The notes: generated by a model from the sequence alone, not told the origin. A stretch of 55,372 nt of DNA from Bradyrhizobium uaiense (GCF_010811875.1 NZ_VKHP01000025.1:1-55372), one strand, 5' to 3'. Positions 1 through 8,843 are shown, numbered from the stretch's first letter. Program-made: numbers and translations.

Positions 1-109
1 ACGTTTCGAAAGGACCCCGAAGCGTGGCTTGGGTTCTAGGGCATCGTCTGTTGCGTGCCGGGGGGGGGAGGGCCCCGCAAAACGAGGCAATAGCCGTAGA
101 CGCGGAGAC

Positions 110-156
110 GGCCCCTCCCCCCGCCCCTCTCCCCGTAAGAACGGGGAGAGGGAGCA
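110..156. repeat. G/C-rich hairpin repeat, copy 1
   Basis: A CCCCTCTCCCCGT / ACGGGGAGAGGG hairpin. The same module recurs at 717-845 and 17276-17425. It is a dispersed alphaproteobacterial intergenic repeat type. I see no gene in bases 1-265. Confidence 0.6.
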
Positions 157-265
157 CAGCGCCAGGTTCCGCGGCCCACGCAAATAAAGCCGGCGGCTTG
201 TGAACTGGTTCACATTTGGCACCGCGCGCCCGTGCTTCCTATGAGAAGGGCATTTCGAGGTCGCC

Positions 266-490
266 ATGATTTACAGCGGTTTTGAGATCAAGTCGTTCGA
301 AGTGGGGAAGGGGCAATGGCACGCCAGGATTCAACGGGTCGATCAAAGGCCGGTCGTCATCGATGGCATGCCGTTTCCGACGCTCGACATCGGCTTTGCG
401 TGGTCCGATCCGGATGCGGCGATCGACGACGCGAAGAGAACTATCGACCGGTTCCCGCAGCGCTCTGGCATGACAATTCCGTCGGCGTGA
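266..490 (+). CDS. Small conserved hypothetical protein (74 aa)
   Basis: A short soluble protein with no signal peptide or membrane segment. It starts MIYSGFEIKSFEVGKGQWHA and has the look of a small conserved rhizobial protein of unknown role. A GAGGTCGCC stretch precedes the ATG. Its TGA overlaps a GTG (GTGA, 487-490) that opens the next small reading frame, so the two are probably co-translated. I do not recognise a domain. Confidence 0.6.
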   Translation: MIYSGFEIKSFEVGKGQWHARIQRVDQRPVVIDGMPFPTLDIGFAWSDPDAAIDDAKRTIDRFPQRSGMTIPSA

Positions 491-693
491 CCGGCAACGT
501 CGTGATTGCCGTCGTGCCACAATGCGAGCCGGATCCGGTCTGGCCGGCGCAGGTTCGCACCAGCTGCCCGGAATGTGCCGCCCAGCTTTCGCTGCTGCGC
601 GTGATCCCCGGCCGCGCCGCCGAATACTGGACCATGCGCTGCGACGGCTGCGGCGGGATCCATCTCGACATCGTGGACAAGCCGCGCGCCTGA
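487..693 (+). CDS. Small zinc-ribbon-like protein (68 aa)
   Basis: The frame is open from further upstream, but the GTG at 487 gives a clean GTGA overlap with the preceding gene, so I chose that start. The protein has CPEC (about residues 26-29) and CDGCGG (about 52-57), two Cys pairs that could bind one zinc ion. The ending HLDIVDKPRA is hydrophilic. Two small genes in one transcript fit a conserved pair of unknown function. The start is inferred; the Cys pairs are seen. Confidence 0.5.
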   Translation: MTGNVVIAVVPQCEPDPVWPAQVRTSCPECAAQLSLLRVIPGRAAEYWTMRCDGCGGIHLDIVDKPRA

Positions 694-716
694 CGGCCGC
701 AGCGGCGCCGGCGCTC

Positions 717-845
717 CTTACCTCGCCCCGCTTGCGGGGAGAGGTCGAAATTCGCGCAGCGAATTTCGGGTGAGGGGGCACAGGTCTCACGACATTCGGA
801 GCTCGCGGAAGCGGCCCCTCACCCTACCCCTCTCCCCGTGAAGAA
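717..845. repeat. G/C-rich hairpin repeat, copy 2 (composite)
   Basis: Contains CTCGCCCCGC...GCGGGGAGAGG, then AAATTCGCGCAGCGAATTT, a perfect small palindrome, then CCCCTCACCCTACCCCTCTCCCCGT. It is the same module family as 110-156 and 17276-17425, lying between the small-gene pair and uvrB. Confidence 0.6.
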
Positions 846-952
846 ACGAGAGCGCGCGCTGCTGACACCCTGCTGTCAGCAGCCTCGCTTGTCCGCAGAT
901 CGAGCCGTCGATTGCCCTTTTCTCGCTGCCGGACTCGTCCCATATTCCGGCC

Positions 953-3865
953 ATGGCGAAGACACCGAACACCCCGAAAAAGCCCGGCAAATCCCCCAAA
1001 TCCAAAGCTCACCGGCCCGAGGTCCAACCGATCGGGCCGGCGCTTGCCGAACTGCTCAATCCCGCGATCAACCGCGGCGATGCCGGCATGGGCTCGGGCA
1101 CCGGCTTGCAGCCGCCGCCGGACAATTCCTGGGACCGCCGCGCCGGCGGCGAGGCCGCGGCGCATCGCGCGCGGGCGTCGACGCGCGAGACCAGCGAAGA
1201 CGTCGCCAAGCGCGATAGTTCGGGCCTCGGTGAGGCTCCGCAGGCCAATTACGGAACCTCGGCCACCATCCCGACGCTCGATCCGGAACTGGCGCGTCAG
1301 CTCGGGCTGCCGACCGCCGAGGACGACGACGAAGCGCTCGCGCGTCCGCCGCGCAGCAAGATGGAGGCGCTCGGCGTCAAGGCGACCGCCGACGCGCTGG
1401 AGAATCTGATCCGCGACGGCCGCCCCGAATTCCGCAAGGATGACGGCTCGATGCGGGTGTGGACCCCGCACCGCCCGCCGCGCCCGGAGAAATCCGAAGG
1501 CGGCGTCCGCTTCGAGCTCAAATCCTCCTACGAGCCGAGAGGCGACCAGCCGACCGCGATCGCCGAGCTGGTCGAGGGCATCCAGCGTAACGACCGCACC
1601 CAGGTGCTGCTCGGCGTCACCGGCTCGGGCAAGACCTACACCATGGCCAAGGTGATCGAGGCGACGCAGCGCCCGGCGCTGATCCTGGCGCCGAACAAGA
1701 CGCTGGCCGCCCAGCTCTATGGCGAGTTCAAGAGCTTCTTCCCCGACAACGCGGTCGAGTATTTCGTCTCGTATTACGACTACTACCAGCCCGAGGCCTA
1801 TGTGCCGCGGACCGACACCTATATCGAGAAGGATTCCTCGATCAACGAGCAGATCGACCGCATGCGCCACTCGGCGACGCGCGCGCTGCTCGAACGCGAC
1901 GACGTCATCATCGTGGCTTCCGTGTCCTGCATCTACGGTATCGGCTCGGTCGAGACCTATACCGCGATGACCTTCGCGCTGAAGAAGGGCGAACGCATCG
2001 ACCAGCGGCAATTGATCGCCGACCTGGTCGCGCTGCAATACAAGCGCACCCAGGCCGAGTTCACCCGCGGCACCTTCCGCGTCCGCGGCGACGTCATCGA
2101 CATCTTCCCGGCGCACTATGAAGACCGCGCCTGGCGCGTGAACCTGTTCGGCGACACCATCGAGACCATCGAGGAGTTCGATCCGCTCACCGGCCACAAG
2201 CAGGACGAGCTCGAATTCATCAAGATGTACGCCAATTCGCACTATGTGACGCCGCGCCCGACCCTGGTGCAGGCGATCAAGTCGATCAAATCCGAATTGA
2301 AGATGCGGCTCGACCAGCTCAACGACCAGGGCCGCCTGCTGGAAGCGCAGCGGCTCGAGCAGCGCACCACCTTCGATCTCGAGATGATGGAGGCGACCGG
2401 AAGCTGCGCCGGCATCGAGAACTATTCGCGCTACCTCACGGGCCGCCGCCCCGGCGAGCCGCCGCCGACGCTGTTCGAATATGTGCCGGACAACGCGCTG
2501 GTGTTCGCCGACGAAAGCCACGTCACCGTGCCGCAGATCGGCGGCATGTTCCGCGGCGACTTCCGCCGCAAGGCGACCTTGGCCGAATACGGCTTCCGCC
2601 TGCCCTCCTGCATGGACAACCGCCCGCTCCGCTTCGAGGAGTGGGACATGATGCGGCCGCAGACGGTCGCGGTGTCGGCGACGCCGAGCGGCTGGGAGAT
2701 CAACGAGGCCGGCGGCGTGTTCGTCGAGCAGGTGATCCGTCCGACCGGGCTGATCGATCCGCCCGTGCATATTCGCCCTGCCCGCACCCAGGTCGACGAC
2801 CTCGTCGGCGAGGTGCGTGCCACGGCGGCGGCCGGCTATCGCTCGCTGATCACCGTGCTGACCAAGCGCATGGCGGAGGACCTCACCGAATATCTGCATG
2901 AGCAGGGTATCCGCGTCCGCTACATGCACTCCGACATCGACACGATCGAGCGCATCGAGATCATCAGGGATCTCCGCCTTGGCGCGTTCGACGCGCTGGT
3001 CGGCATCAATTTGCTGCGCGAAGGCCTCGACATTCCCGAATGCGCGCTGGTCGCGATCCTCGACGCTGACAAGGAAGGTTTTCTGCGCAGCGAGACCTCG
3101 CTGATCCAGACCATCGGCCGCGCCGCGCGCAATGTCGACGGCAAGGTGATCCTCTATGCCGACGGCATGACCGGCTCGATGGAGCGCGCGATCGCCGAGA
3201 CCAATCGGCGCCGCGAGAAGCAGGTCGAGTACAACGAGGCCAACGGCATCACGCCGGAGAGCGTGAAGAAGTCGATCGGCGACATCCTCAACTCCGTCTA
3301 TGAGCGCGACCACGTGCTGGTCGAGATCGGCGACGGCGGCATGGCCGACGACGTGATCTCGATCGGCCACAATTTCGAGGCCGTGCTCAGCGACCTCGAA
3401 ACCCGGATGCGCGAGGCCGCGGCCGACCTGAACTTCGAGGAAGCCGCCCGCCTCCGCGACGAGGTCAAGCGGCTGCGTGCCACCGAAATGGCCGTGGTCG
3501 ACGACCCCACTGCGAAACAGCGCAACGTCCAGAAGCAGGCCGGCGCCTATGCCGGCACCAGAAAGTACGGCGATGCCGCCAACCTTCCCATCGCCGCGCT
3601 GAAGAACAAGACCGCACAGACCTCGCTCAAGGCAGGCCGCGGCGGCAAGTCCGGCTCACGCGTGCACAAGCCCGATCTCGACGAGATGCACGGCCCGGAA
3701 TCGCTGCCCTTCCGCCCGGACGGCGCGCTGCCGGCAAAACCGTTCGGCACCTCGAGCCGGATCATCCAGCCGACAGATTCGCGGCAGTCGGGGCCGGAGT
3801 TCGGGCCGTCGCCGCGGAGCAGCGGGGGTGCGCCGGGGAAGCGGGGTGGGTGGAAGAAAAGGTAG
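953..3865 (+). CDS. uvrB: Excinuclease ABC subunit UvrB
   Basis: DNA damage-recognition helicase of nucleotide excision repair, acting in the cytoplasm with UvrA and UvrC. The Walker A motif GVTGSGKT is at residues 221-228. The beta-hairpin region [20 protein letters not shown] follows at about 275-295, then helicase motifs including SATPSGWE and QTIGRAARN, and a C-terminal UVR motif ([16 protein letters not shown], about 824-839). At 970 aa it is about 300 residues longer than E. coli UvrB: roughly 185 extra residues lie before the conserved core and a basic, Pro/Ser-rich tail of about 120 follows. As far as I recall such extensions are usual in this bacterial group. I see no clear GTTC-N7-GTTC LexA site upstream. 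Confidence 0.97.
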   Translation: MAKTPNTPKKPGKSPKSKAHRPEVQPIGPALAELLNPAINRGDAGMGSGTGLQPPPDNSWDRRAGGEAAAHRARASTRETSEDVAKRDSSGLGEAPQANYGTSATIPTLDPELARQLGLPTAEDDDEALARPPRSKMEALGVKATADALENLIRDGRPEFRKDDGSMRVWTPHRPPRPEKSEGGVRFELKSSYEPRGDQPTAIAELVEGIQRNDRTQVLLGVTGSGKTYTMAKVIEATQRPALILAPNKTLAAQLYGEFKSFFPDNAVEYFVSYYDYYQPEAYVPRTDTYIEKDSSINEQIDRMRHSATRALLERDDVIIVASVSCIYGIGSVETYTAMTFALKKGERIDQRQLIADLVALQYKRTQAEFTRGTFRVRGDVIDIFPAHYEDRAWRVNLFGDTIETIEEFDPLTGHKQDELEFIKMYANSHYVTPRPTLVQAIKSIKSELKMRLDQLNDQGRLLEAQRLEQRTTFDLEMMEATGSCAGIENYSRYLTGRRPGEPPPTLFEYVPDNALVFADESHVTVPQIGGMFRGDFRRKATLAEYGFRLPSCMDNRPLRFEEWDMMRPQTVAVSATPSGWEINEAGGVFVEQVIRPTGLIDPPVHIRPARTQVDDLVGEVRATAAAGYRSLITVLTKRMAEDLTEYLHEQGIRVRYMHSDIDTIERIEIIRDLRLGAFDALVGINLLREGLDIPECALVAILDADKEGFLRSETSLIQTIGRAARNVDGKVILYADGMTGSMERAIAETNRRREKQVEYNEANGITPESVKKSIGDILNSVYERDHVLVEIGDGGMADDVISIGHNFEAVLSDLETRMREAAADLNFEEAARLRDEVKRLRATEMAVVDDPTAKQRNVQKQAGAYAGTRKYGDAANLPIAALKNKTAQTSLKAGRGGKSGSRVHKPDLDEMHGPESLPFRPDGALPAKPFGTSSRIIQPTDSRQSGPEFGPSPRSSGGAPGKRGGWKKR

Positions 3866-3868
3866 CCC

Positions 3869-4282
3869 ATGACGCGCGCCGAGCTTCTCGCCTTCCTGCG
3901 GATGCATCGGCTCGCGGTGGTCAGCACGGTGCATGACGGCGCGCCGCAGGCCGCCGTCGTCGGCATCGCGGTCAGCGATGAGCTCGAGATCATCTTCGAT
4001 ACGCTGACCACCTCACGCAAATACCGGAACCTCAGCACCGATCCCCGCGCAGCGCTGGTGATCGGATGGGACGCCGAGCAGACCGCGCAGCTCGAGGGCG
4101 TCGCCGACTTTCCGACCGGCGCGGCGCTCGCCGCCTGCAAGCAGGTCTATTTCGCGGCGTGGCCCGACGGCCTAGAGCGCGAGGCATGGCCGAACATCGG
4201 CTATGTACGCGTACGACCGAACTGGGTGAGGTTCAGCGATTTTGGCGCGGTGCCGGCGCGGGTTGGGGAGATCGAACTATAA
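3869..4282 (+). CDS. Pyridoxamine 5'-phosphate oxidase-family protein (137 aa)
   Basis: A single split-barrel, FMN-binding-like domain. The opening LLAFLRMHRLAVVSTVHDGAPQAAVVG is the classic first strand pair of this family, followed by EIIFDTLTTSRKYRNLSTDPRAALVIG, where the flavin-phosphate-binding region lies. The family includes PNPOx-like oxidoreductases and flavin reductases; the substrate cannot be told from sequence. It begins 3 bp after the uvrB stop codon, so it is probably on the same transcript, though it has no known role in repair. Confidence 0.85.
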   Translation: MTRAELLAFLRMHRLAVVSTVHDGAPQAAVVGIAVSDELEIIFDTLTTSRKYRNLSTDPRAALVIGWDAEQTAQLEGVADFPTGAALAACKQVYFAAWPDGLEREAWPNIGYVRVRPNWVRFSDFGAVPARVGEIEL

Positions 4283-4330
4283 TAGACGTGTAGCGCTAGA
4301 AATTTCCTTCCGTCTGGCTAGGCTGCCCTG

Positions 4331-5098
4331 ATGAAACTCGGTTTCGAAGAATCGCAAACCTCCTACACCAGTGGTTCGCAAAGCGCCCGCGCATGGACGG
4401 AGGCCTGGGTCAAGGCTTGGGCCTATTGCCCGCATTGCGGCAATGCGAAGATGTCGCAATTTCCCAACAACAGCCCGGTGGCCGACTTCCTGTGCGGATC
4501 GTGCAGCGAGGAGTTCGAGCTCAAGAGCCAGAAGGGGAAGTTCGGCCCCAAGGTGGCTGATGGCGCGTACAAGACAAAATGCGAGCGTCTGGACGCCAGC
4601 AACAACCCCAACCTTCTGCTGATGAACTACGACCTCAAGACGCTCGCGGTCGTCAACCTGTTGATTGTCCCGAAGCACTTCTTTGTTCGGGACATCATCG
4701 AGAAGCGGAAGCCGCTGGCTGCGACCGCCCGCCGCGCGGGCTGGATCGGGTCCAATATCCTGCTCGGGAAGGTCCCGGAGTCGGGAAAAATCCATATCGT
4801 CCAGAATGGTGTCATTCGTGACAAGGAACTGGTTCTGGCTGAATGGCAGAAGACGCTCTTCCTCAGAGATCAATCGCTGGAGTCGCGAGGCTGGCTACTC
4901 GACGTGATGAAATGCGTGGAGTCGCTGGGTAAGCGCGACTTCACTCTTGACGAAGTCTATGTCTTCGAACGCCATCTTGGCGGCCTGTATCCGGGCAACC
5001 AGAATGTCCGGCCGAAGATACGCCAACAGCTTCAGCTTTTGCGCGATCGCGGATTCATCGAATTTGTTTCGCGAGGCAACTACCGACTGAAATCGTGA
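4331..5098 (+). CDS. DpnI-family methyl-directed restriction endonuclease
   Basis: Closely resembles Streptococcus DpnI (type IIM, cuts Gm6ATC) over its whole 255 residues. The zinc-binding Cys pairs are C33/C36 and C55/C58. The PD-(D/E)XK active site reads D52 ... E63-L-K65 (PVADF...EFELKS). It also shares KPLAPTARRAGWIG-like (here KPLAATARRAGWIG) and SRGW segments, and a C-terminal winged-helix part ending IRQQLQLLRDRGFIEF. These match recalled DpnI positions D53, E64 and K66. No methyltransferase lies beside it, as expected for an enzyme that attacks methylated DNA. Likely role: destroying Dam-methylated incoming DNA. Methyl specificity is inferred from the family. Confidence 0.92.
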   Translation: MKLGFEESQTSYTSGSQSARAWTEAWVKAWAYCPHCGNAKMSQFPNNSPVADFLCGSCSEEFELKSQKGKFGPKVADGAYKTKCERLDASNNPNLLLMNYDLKTLAVVNLLIVPKHFFVRDIIEKRKPLAATARRAGWIGSNILLGKVPESGKIHIVQNGVIRDKELVLAEWQKTLFLRDQSLESRGWLLDVMKCVESLGKRDFTLDEVYVFERHLGGLYPGNQNVRPKIRQQLQLLRDRGFIEFVSRGNYRLKS

Positions 5099-5107
5099 GG
5101 GAGCGCC

Positions 5108-5389
5108 ATGGCTTGGTTTTTGAATCTCTACCGGTGTGCGGGCTGCAGTAAAATTTGGACTGACGAGTGGTCCTGCACTTGCGATGACGATTGCCCGCAT
5201 TGCGGCGCACGGCACATGTCGCCATTCAACAGCGAAGACTTAACTGAGCTTATCGCGCAGGAGGGTGACGAATTCGTTGCTATTCGTTCGCCGGACTCAG
5301 CCGAGCATAGTCCGGACTATCGCGAACTTGGCCGGTTTCCAACGCGTGCACAGGCGGAAGAATTTCTGTCCTCGACTGACTCCCACTAA
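5108..5389 (+). CDS. Small zinc-ribbon-like protein (93 aa)
   Basis: Starts 9 bp after the DpnI-like gene with a good ribosome site (GAGGGAG before ATG). The N-terminal half has CAGC, C-T-C and CPHCG Cys motifs (residues 10-35), so a zinc ribbon is likely. The C-terminal half is acidic and ends LGRFPTRAQAEEFL. The spacing suggests co-transcription with the nuclease, but I do not know a DpnI partner of this kind; small proteins of this look also occur alone in Bradyrhizobium. Confidence 0.7.
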   Translation: MAWFLNLYRCAGCSKIWTDEWSCTCDDDCPHCGARHMSPFNSEDLTELIAQEGDEFVAIRSPDSAEHSPDYRELGRFPTRAQAEEFLSSTDSH

Positions 5390-5462
5390 TCCCAATAGGC
5401 GCAAGAACAGCCCTTTCCGAGGCGCCGCCTCTGCGACGCCTCAACACAGAATATTAGGGTCC

Positions 5463-5550
5463 TCACCCCACGCTGACCACCGCGACCGCCAGCAGCGACA
5501 TCATGACCATCGTCGTCATGAGCTGCAGCGAGACGCTGGCCTGGTGCGCC
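5463..5550 (-). pseudogene. 3'-end remnant of a duplicate of the 7060-7446 gene
   Basis: The minus strand reads AHQASVSLQLMTTMVMMSLL then AVAVVSVG and stop. This matches the last residues (VSLQLVTTMIMMSLLADAVVSVG, stop) of the intact 128-aa protein at 7060-7446. DNA identity is high across about 88 bp and ends at the same stop codon. The rest of the copy is missing. The TAXI gene lies between the remnant and the intact copy. Confidence 0.8.
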
Positions 5551-5567
5551 GTTTAACCAAAGCCCCC

Positions 5568-5581
5568 TTGACCTGCATCAA
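5568..5581 (+). promoter_or_regulatory. FixK/FNR-type box upstream of the TAXI gene
   Basis: TTGACCTGCATCAA differs from the FixK/FNR consensus TTGAT-N4-ATCAA at one base. Its centre is about 41 bp upstream of a plausible transcription start, with a TAGATT -10-like element at about 5603-5608. This would put the gene at 5647 under low-oxygen control. A related box (GTGATGCAGGTCAC) lies at 7518-7531. Confidence 0.55.
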
Positions 5582-5646
5582 TCAAGGGTATCCCCTACCC
5601 CATAGATTTAAAAAAGCAAAATTGTCCCGGCATTGGGGAAGTCGTC

Positions 5647-6972
5647 ATGATTTCGATCAGAATGCCGTTCTGGCTCCGCGTTGTTTCGCTGGCTGGAGTG
5701 GTCCTGCTCTGCACGGCCGCCGGGCTCTATGGATATCGTTGGTACAATCGCCCGGTGACGCTGACGCTGGCGGTCGGCTCGATCGACGGAGAAGCGGCCA
5801 GCGCGATGTCGGCGATCGCCAGCCAGCTTGCCTCCGACGGCGCTTCGGTACGGTTGAAAATCATCGACACCGGGACAGCCGTTGAATCAGGCAAACTGTT
5901 CGCTGCAGGAAATGTCGATCTCGCTGCCGTTCGCGGCGACGTCGGCGACTTGTCCAAGGCCCAGGCCATTGTCGTGCTGTCGCACATGACAGCACTTCTC
6001 ATCGCTCCCCCCGGTTCATCCATCGATAGCATCAGCAAGCTCAAGGGCCAGACCGTGGGCGTGCTCGGAGGCGAGGCAAACGCCAAACTCGTCGATGTGT
6101 TGAACAACACCTACGATCTTGCCCGCACCAAGACGGTTTTCAAGGACCTCAGTTTGCGGGATGCCCGGCAGGCCGTTGCATCAAAACAGGTCCACGCCCT
6201 GCTCGTGGTCATCCCGCTGACGGGGAAATACATTGCGCTGGTGAAGGGCTTTTTCCCGCAAGGTACAAAAGCTATTCCGGTCCTTATCCCGATCGACTCG
6301 GCCGCAGCCATTGCAGACGGCAATCGCGCCTATGAGAGCTTCGACGTGCCAAAGGGCACCCTGCGCGGATCGCCTCCTGTCCCCGATGACGACCTGACGA
6401 CTCTGCGGACGTCGCTCTATCTTGTCGCGCGAAAGAGCCTCAGCGCCGACGTTGCAACAAGTCTGACCCTGAGCATCTTGAAAGTACGCAGGGAGCTGCT
6501 GCGGGAGAATCCTCTCATTGCCCAGATCACAGCCCCCAGCACCGATGCGGACGCCTACCTTCCCGTCCACCCCGGAGCTTTGGCCGTCTACAACGGCACC
6601 ACACAGAGTTTCCTCGATCAATACAGCAACTACATTTATCTGGGCCCGATGATCCTCGGCGGAATTGCTTCGGTGCTTGCCGCCGCATGGAAGTTTTTGG
6701 GCATCGGGCAGCCCGAATTCCGGGAGGGCCCCCTCGACACCCTTTACGGCCTTGCCCGCCGGATCCGCACGGTCAACTTCGAGAACGAACTTTCAGACAT
6801 CGAGGATGAGATCGACAATATCCTGAAGGGCGAGCGTCTCAAGGCTGAGGCGGGCGATGAAAACGCGGTCGACACCGCGACCCTGAACGTCGTGGCTCAC
6901 CGCCTGGAAAACCTGGTTCACGACCGCAGAGCGATCCTCTTGGCAAAACCCCCGATCGCTTCGGTGGCTTAG
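5647..6972 (+). CDS. TAXI-family (TRAP-type) substrate-binding protein, membrane-anchored
   Basis: 441 aa. An N-terminal membrane segment (about residues 9-29) is followed by a TAXI/NMT1-like periplasmic binding domain (about 38-300; LTLAVGSIDGEAASAMSAIA ... GNVDLAAVRGD ... LKGQTVGVLGGE). A second membrane segment (about 331-350; YLGPMILGGIASVLAAAWKF) and a cytoplasmic coiled tail with FENELSDIEDEIDNILKGER complete it. Classic TRAP permease genes are absent nearby. The two membrane anchors and the tail suggest a sensor- or scaffold-like role, not a free periplasmic carrier. The box at 5568 suggests oxygen regulation. Confidence 0.82.
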   Translation: MISIRMPFWLRVVSLAGVVLLCTAAGLYGYRWYNRPVTLTLAVGSIDGEAASAMSAIASQLASDGASVRLKIIDTGTAVESGKLFAAGNVDLAAVRGDVGDLSKAQAIVVLSHMTALLIAPPGSSIDSISKLKGQTVGVLGGEANAKLVDVLNNTYDLARTKTVFKDLSLRDARQAVASKQVHALLVVIPLTGKYIALVKGFFPQGTKAIPVLIPIDSAAAIADGNRAYESFDVPKGTLRGSPPVPDDDLTTLRTSLYLVARKSLSADVATSLTLSILKVRRELLRENPLIAQITAPSTDADAYLPVHPGALAVYNGTTQSFLDQYSNYIYLGPMILGGIASVLAAAWKFLGIGQPEFREGPLDTLYGLARRIRTVNFENELSDIEDEIDNILKGERLKAEAGDENAVDTATLNVVAHRLENLVHDRRAILLAKPPIASVA

Positions 6973-7059
6973 GGAAGTACGCGGTAAGCCGCCCATCGTA
7001 ACGTCCACGACCCGTCGAAGGCCGCTTGAGCGGTACGCGGCACTGAGGACCAAGGTGCT

Positions 7060-7446
7060 TCACCCAACGCTGACGACCGCGTCCGCCAGCAGCGACATCA
7101 TGATCATCGTCGTCACGAGTTGCAGCGAGACGTTGGGCTGGGTCCGCCACTGCGCGATCTTCCCGGAGAGCGACAGGCGCGCATCGAAGAACATCGGCGC
7201 GTAGGCATTTCCGAACCGCCTTGGGAATTTGGCGGCAAGCCACGGCGTGATCGCGGCATAGACCAGCGAGGCGAACACGACGAAGATCGCGGCGCCGTAG
7301 CGGTCGCCGACGATTTCCGGGGCGCCGACCATCTTCAGCAGCAGCACGGTGGCGGCGAAGGTCGACAGGCCCTGCAGGATGGCGGTCAGCGCAAAGCCCT
7401 CGAGCCGGTTCCGCGCGGGCGATTTCGGTGCAGCGATGGCGTTCAT
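7060..7446 (-). CDS. Membrane protein of unknown function (128 aa)
   Basis: Three hydrophobic stretches (about residues 18-42, 51-68 and 108-127) around a short polar loop with FPRRFGNAYAPMFFDAR. It starts MNAIAAPKSPARNRLEGF after a ribosome site (AAGGAAACGCCGCC before ATG on the minus strand). I do not recognise the family. A FixK/FNR-like palindrome at 7518-7531, about 72 bp upstream, could drive it. A partial second copy of its 3' end lies at 5463-5550. Confidence 0.72.
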   Translation of the reverse strand: MNAIAAPKSPARNRLEGFALTAILQGLSTFAATVLLLKMVGAPEIVGDRYGAAIFVVFASLVYAAITPWLAAKFPRRFGNAYAPMFFDARLSLSGKIAQWRTQPNVSLQLVTTMIMMSLLADAVVSVG

Positions 7447-7517
7447 GGCGGCGTTTCCTTGTCAGGCAATCGGGCGATCCGATGCCGCCACGCTAGCTGC
7501 GTGCGCTGGCCCGTGGC

Positions 7518-7531
7518 GTGATGCAGGTCAC
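7518..7531 (-). promoter_or_regulatory. FixK/FNR-like palindrome upstream of the 128-aa membrane protein
   Basis: Read on the minus strand this is GTGACCTGCATCAC. It shares TGACCTGCATCA with the box at 5568-5581. Its centre is about 78 bp upstream of the ATG at 7446, which allows a class II activated promoter. The first and last bases differ from the FNR consensus. Confidence 0.42.
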
Positions 7532-7590
7532 GCCGGCCGCCGGACAACTCATTCCGATTTTCAGAATTTCACTTGACGCGTGACCCAACT

Positions 7591-7985
7591 CAGATGTTCA
7601 ATGTGTCCGTCTCACCCGATCGAGGGGCGCTTCGCGGTCGTCACGAACGCGGCGTGGGATGCGGTGGACGCCGATTGCGCAACTGACGAGTGCGTGTGAC
7701 GCGGACGGCGAAGTCGTGTGGTCCTGACGCCCTAGTGGTAGGTGTCTTTTCACAAAACGCTAACGCGTCTTGTGAAGACGGTGACAACAAAGCCCAGTCT
7801 CGCCGGGGAGAGCACGAAGTAAGCCGTAACCCATCACGCAGGGAAGGCCGGGTTGTTTCCGGTTACACCTGTGGTCCTACCCCCGAGCTTTCTACCCCAT
7901 TGCTCGGGGCCCATGGGTGCGATCGGCACCCGGTCTTCCCTGCGCCCTCTTCAAGCTGAGGGCGAAACCAAGAGCAAAGCTCGGA
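7591..7985 (+). repeat. Bradyrhizobium-type dispersed element with RNA-like folds
   Basis: The stretch CACCCGATCGAGGGGCGCTT (7615-7634) and its flanks, and the later segment with GGGGAGAGCACGAAGTAAGC, are sequences I recognise as recurring between genes in Bradyrhizobium genomes. The 3' half folds well. CGCAGGGAAGGCCGGGT (7837-7853) pairs with ACCCGGTCTTCCCTGCG (7928-7944) with one G-T pair, followed by a GCCCTC...GAGGGC hairpin (7944-7963). No protein is encoded. It could be a non-coding RNA or a mobile non-autonomous element; this copy seems internally shortened near 7670. Confidence 0.6.
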
Positions 7986-8040
7986 CAATCATGTCGCGAG
8001 AATGCGGACGTATGCGCGCAGATGACGCAACAAATTCCAC

Positions 8041-8164
8041 TGTCGTCCCTGCGAAAGCAGGGACCCATAACCACCAATGGTCGTCATTGAACGCCGCTGG
8101 AACGACGAGTCCCTCTCACAACATCCGCTGCGGAGTATGGGTCCCTGCTTTCGCAGGGACGACA
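8041..8164. repeat. REP-like element with perfect 29-bp inverted repeats
   Basis: TGTCGTCCCTGCGAAAGCAG and the next 9 bases at 8041-8069 recur as an exact reverse complement at 8136-8164, separated by 66 bp. Each arm is itself a short palindrome (TCCCTGC-GAAA-GCAGGGA). This layout is typical of REP/BIME-type palindromic elements of Bradyrhizobium, probably mobilised by a REP-associated transposase elsewhere. Confidence 0.75.
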
Positions 8165-8189
8165 TCAGAGGACGTGGTGGCCTCCCGCC

Positions 8190-8384
8190 CTACCCCGACC
8201 GCTTGTTGCTGGTGTTCTGGGTCAGGTTGCCGTGCGCGGCCTGCTCGCGGATGTTGTGCTTCTCGTCGTCGCGATGGCCTTTTGTCGTATCGAGGGGAAC
8301 GGCGGGGGCGCTGCCGGGACCCTTGTGGCTCTGGTTATCGTCGGGAACGGGCTGGATGTTCTTGTTCAGTGGCTTCGTCATCAT
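8190..8384 (-). CDS. Small hydrophilic protein (64 aa)
   Basis: Starts MMTKPLNKNIQPVPDDNQSH behind a GGAGACG ribosome site on the minus strand. It has no signal peptide or membrane segment and is rich in Asn, Asp and Lys. The RDDEKHNIREQAAHGNLTQNT stretch resembles small disordered proteins I recall from Bradyrhizobium. The role is unknown; a stress-related hydrophilic protein is only a guess. Confidence 0.6.
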   Translation of the reverse strand: MMTKPLNKNIQPVPDDNQSHKGPGSAPAVPLDTTKGHRDDEKHNIREQAAHGNLTQNTSNKRSG

Positions 8385-8461
8385 CGTCTCCGTTACGCAA
8401 GGAGACAACGCCGCCCGTGCGGGCGGCGTTCCGGAGTGGGGGTTCACAAACCGATCGTGCC

Positions 8462-8701
8462 TTACAGCTTCTCCTGCTGCGACGGCTGCGCCTGTTGCTG
8501 CTGGCGCTGGCGTTCCTGCTCCCTGGCATGATGGCGGCCGTAGAGGCATCCCGCGGCGGCGCCGAGCATGCCGTGATGGCCGGCATAATGACCGGCGACG
8601 CCGCCGACGACCGCACCCTTGATGCAGCCCTTGGCGTCGGCGGGCGAGGCGGCGGCAAACGCACCGATGGCAATGACGGAAACGAGAAGAATTGATTTCA
8701 T
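8462..8701 (-). CDS. Small secreted glycine-zipper-like protein (79 aa)
   Basis: A signal peptide (MKSILLVSVIAIGAFAAASPADA, cleavage after ADA, residue 23) is followed by KGCIKGAVVGGVAGHYAGHH, a Gly-rich stretch like short outer-membrane or periplasmic glycine-zipper proteins. The tail is very Gln-rich (residues 60-77). The ATG at 8699-8701 was chosen over a longer upstream frame because it places the signal peptide at the N terminus. Confidence 0.75.
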   Translation of the reverse strand: MKSILLVSVIAIGAFAAASPADAKGCIKGAVVGGVAGHYAGHHGMLGAAAGCLYGRHHAREQERQRQQQQAQPSQQEKL

Positions 8702-8843
8702 GATACTGCTCCAATGGAATTCCCGGATATCAACGGCCGACCTACCCCGCTGGTTCCCGTTAGCCTCGCCGCAGAAACCCGCTGCGCACAGGTCCCGATC
8801 ATGCTCTAAATGCCGCCGCATTGCTGGCAGCCTTTTGAAGATC

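Noticed and set aside
110..845. CRISPR array from the repeated CCCCTCTCCCCGT units
   Set aside because: The units are irregularly spaced palindromic repeats with no uniform spacers and no cas genes.
824..3370. 848-aa open frame on the minus strand opposite uvrB
   Set aside because: It is the antisense of a clearly conserved UvrB in a high-GC genome, where such shadows are expected. It has no ribosome site and only low-complexity Arg/Asp/Val-rich sequence.
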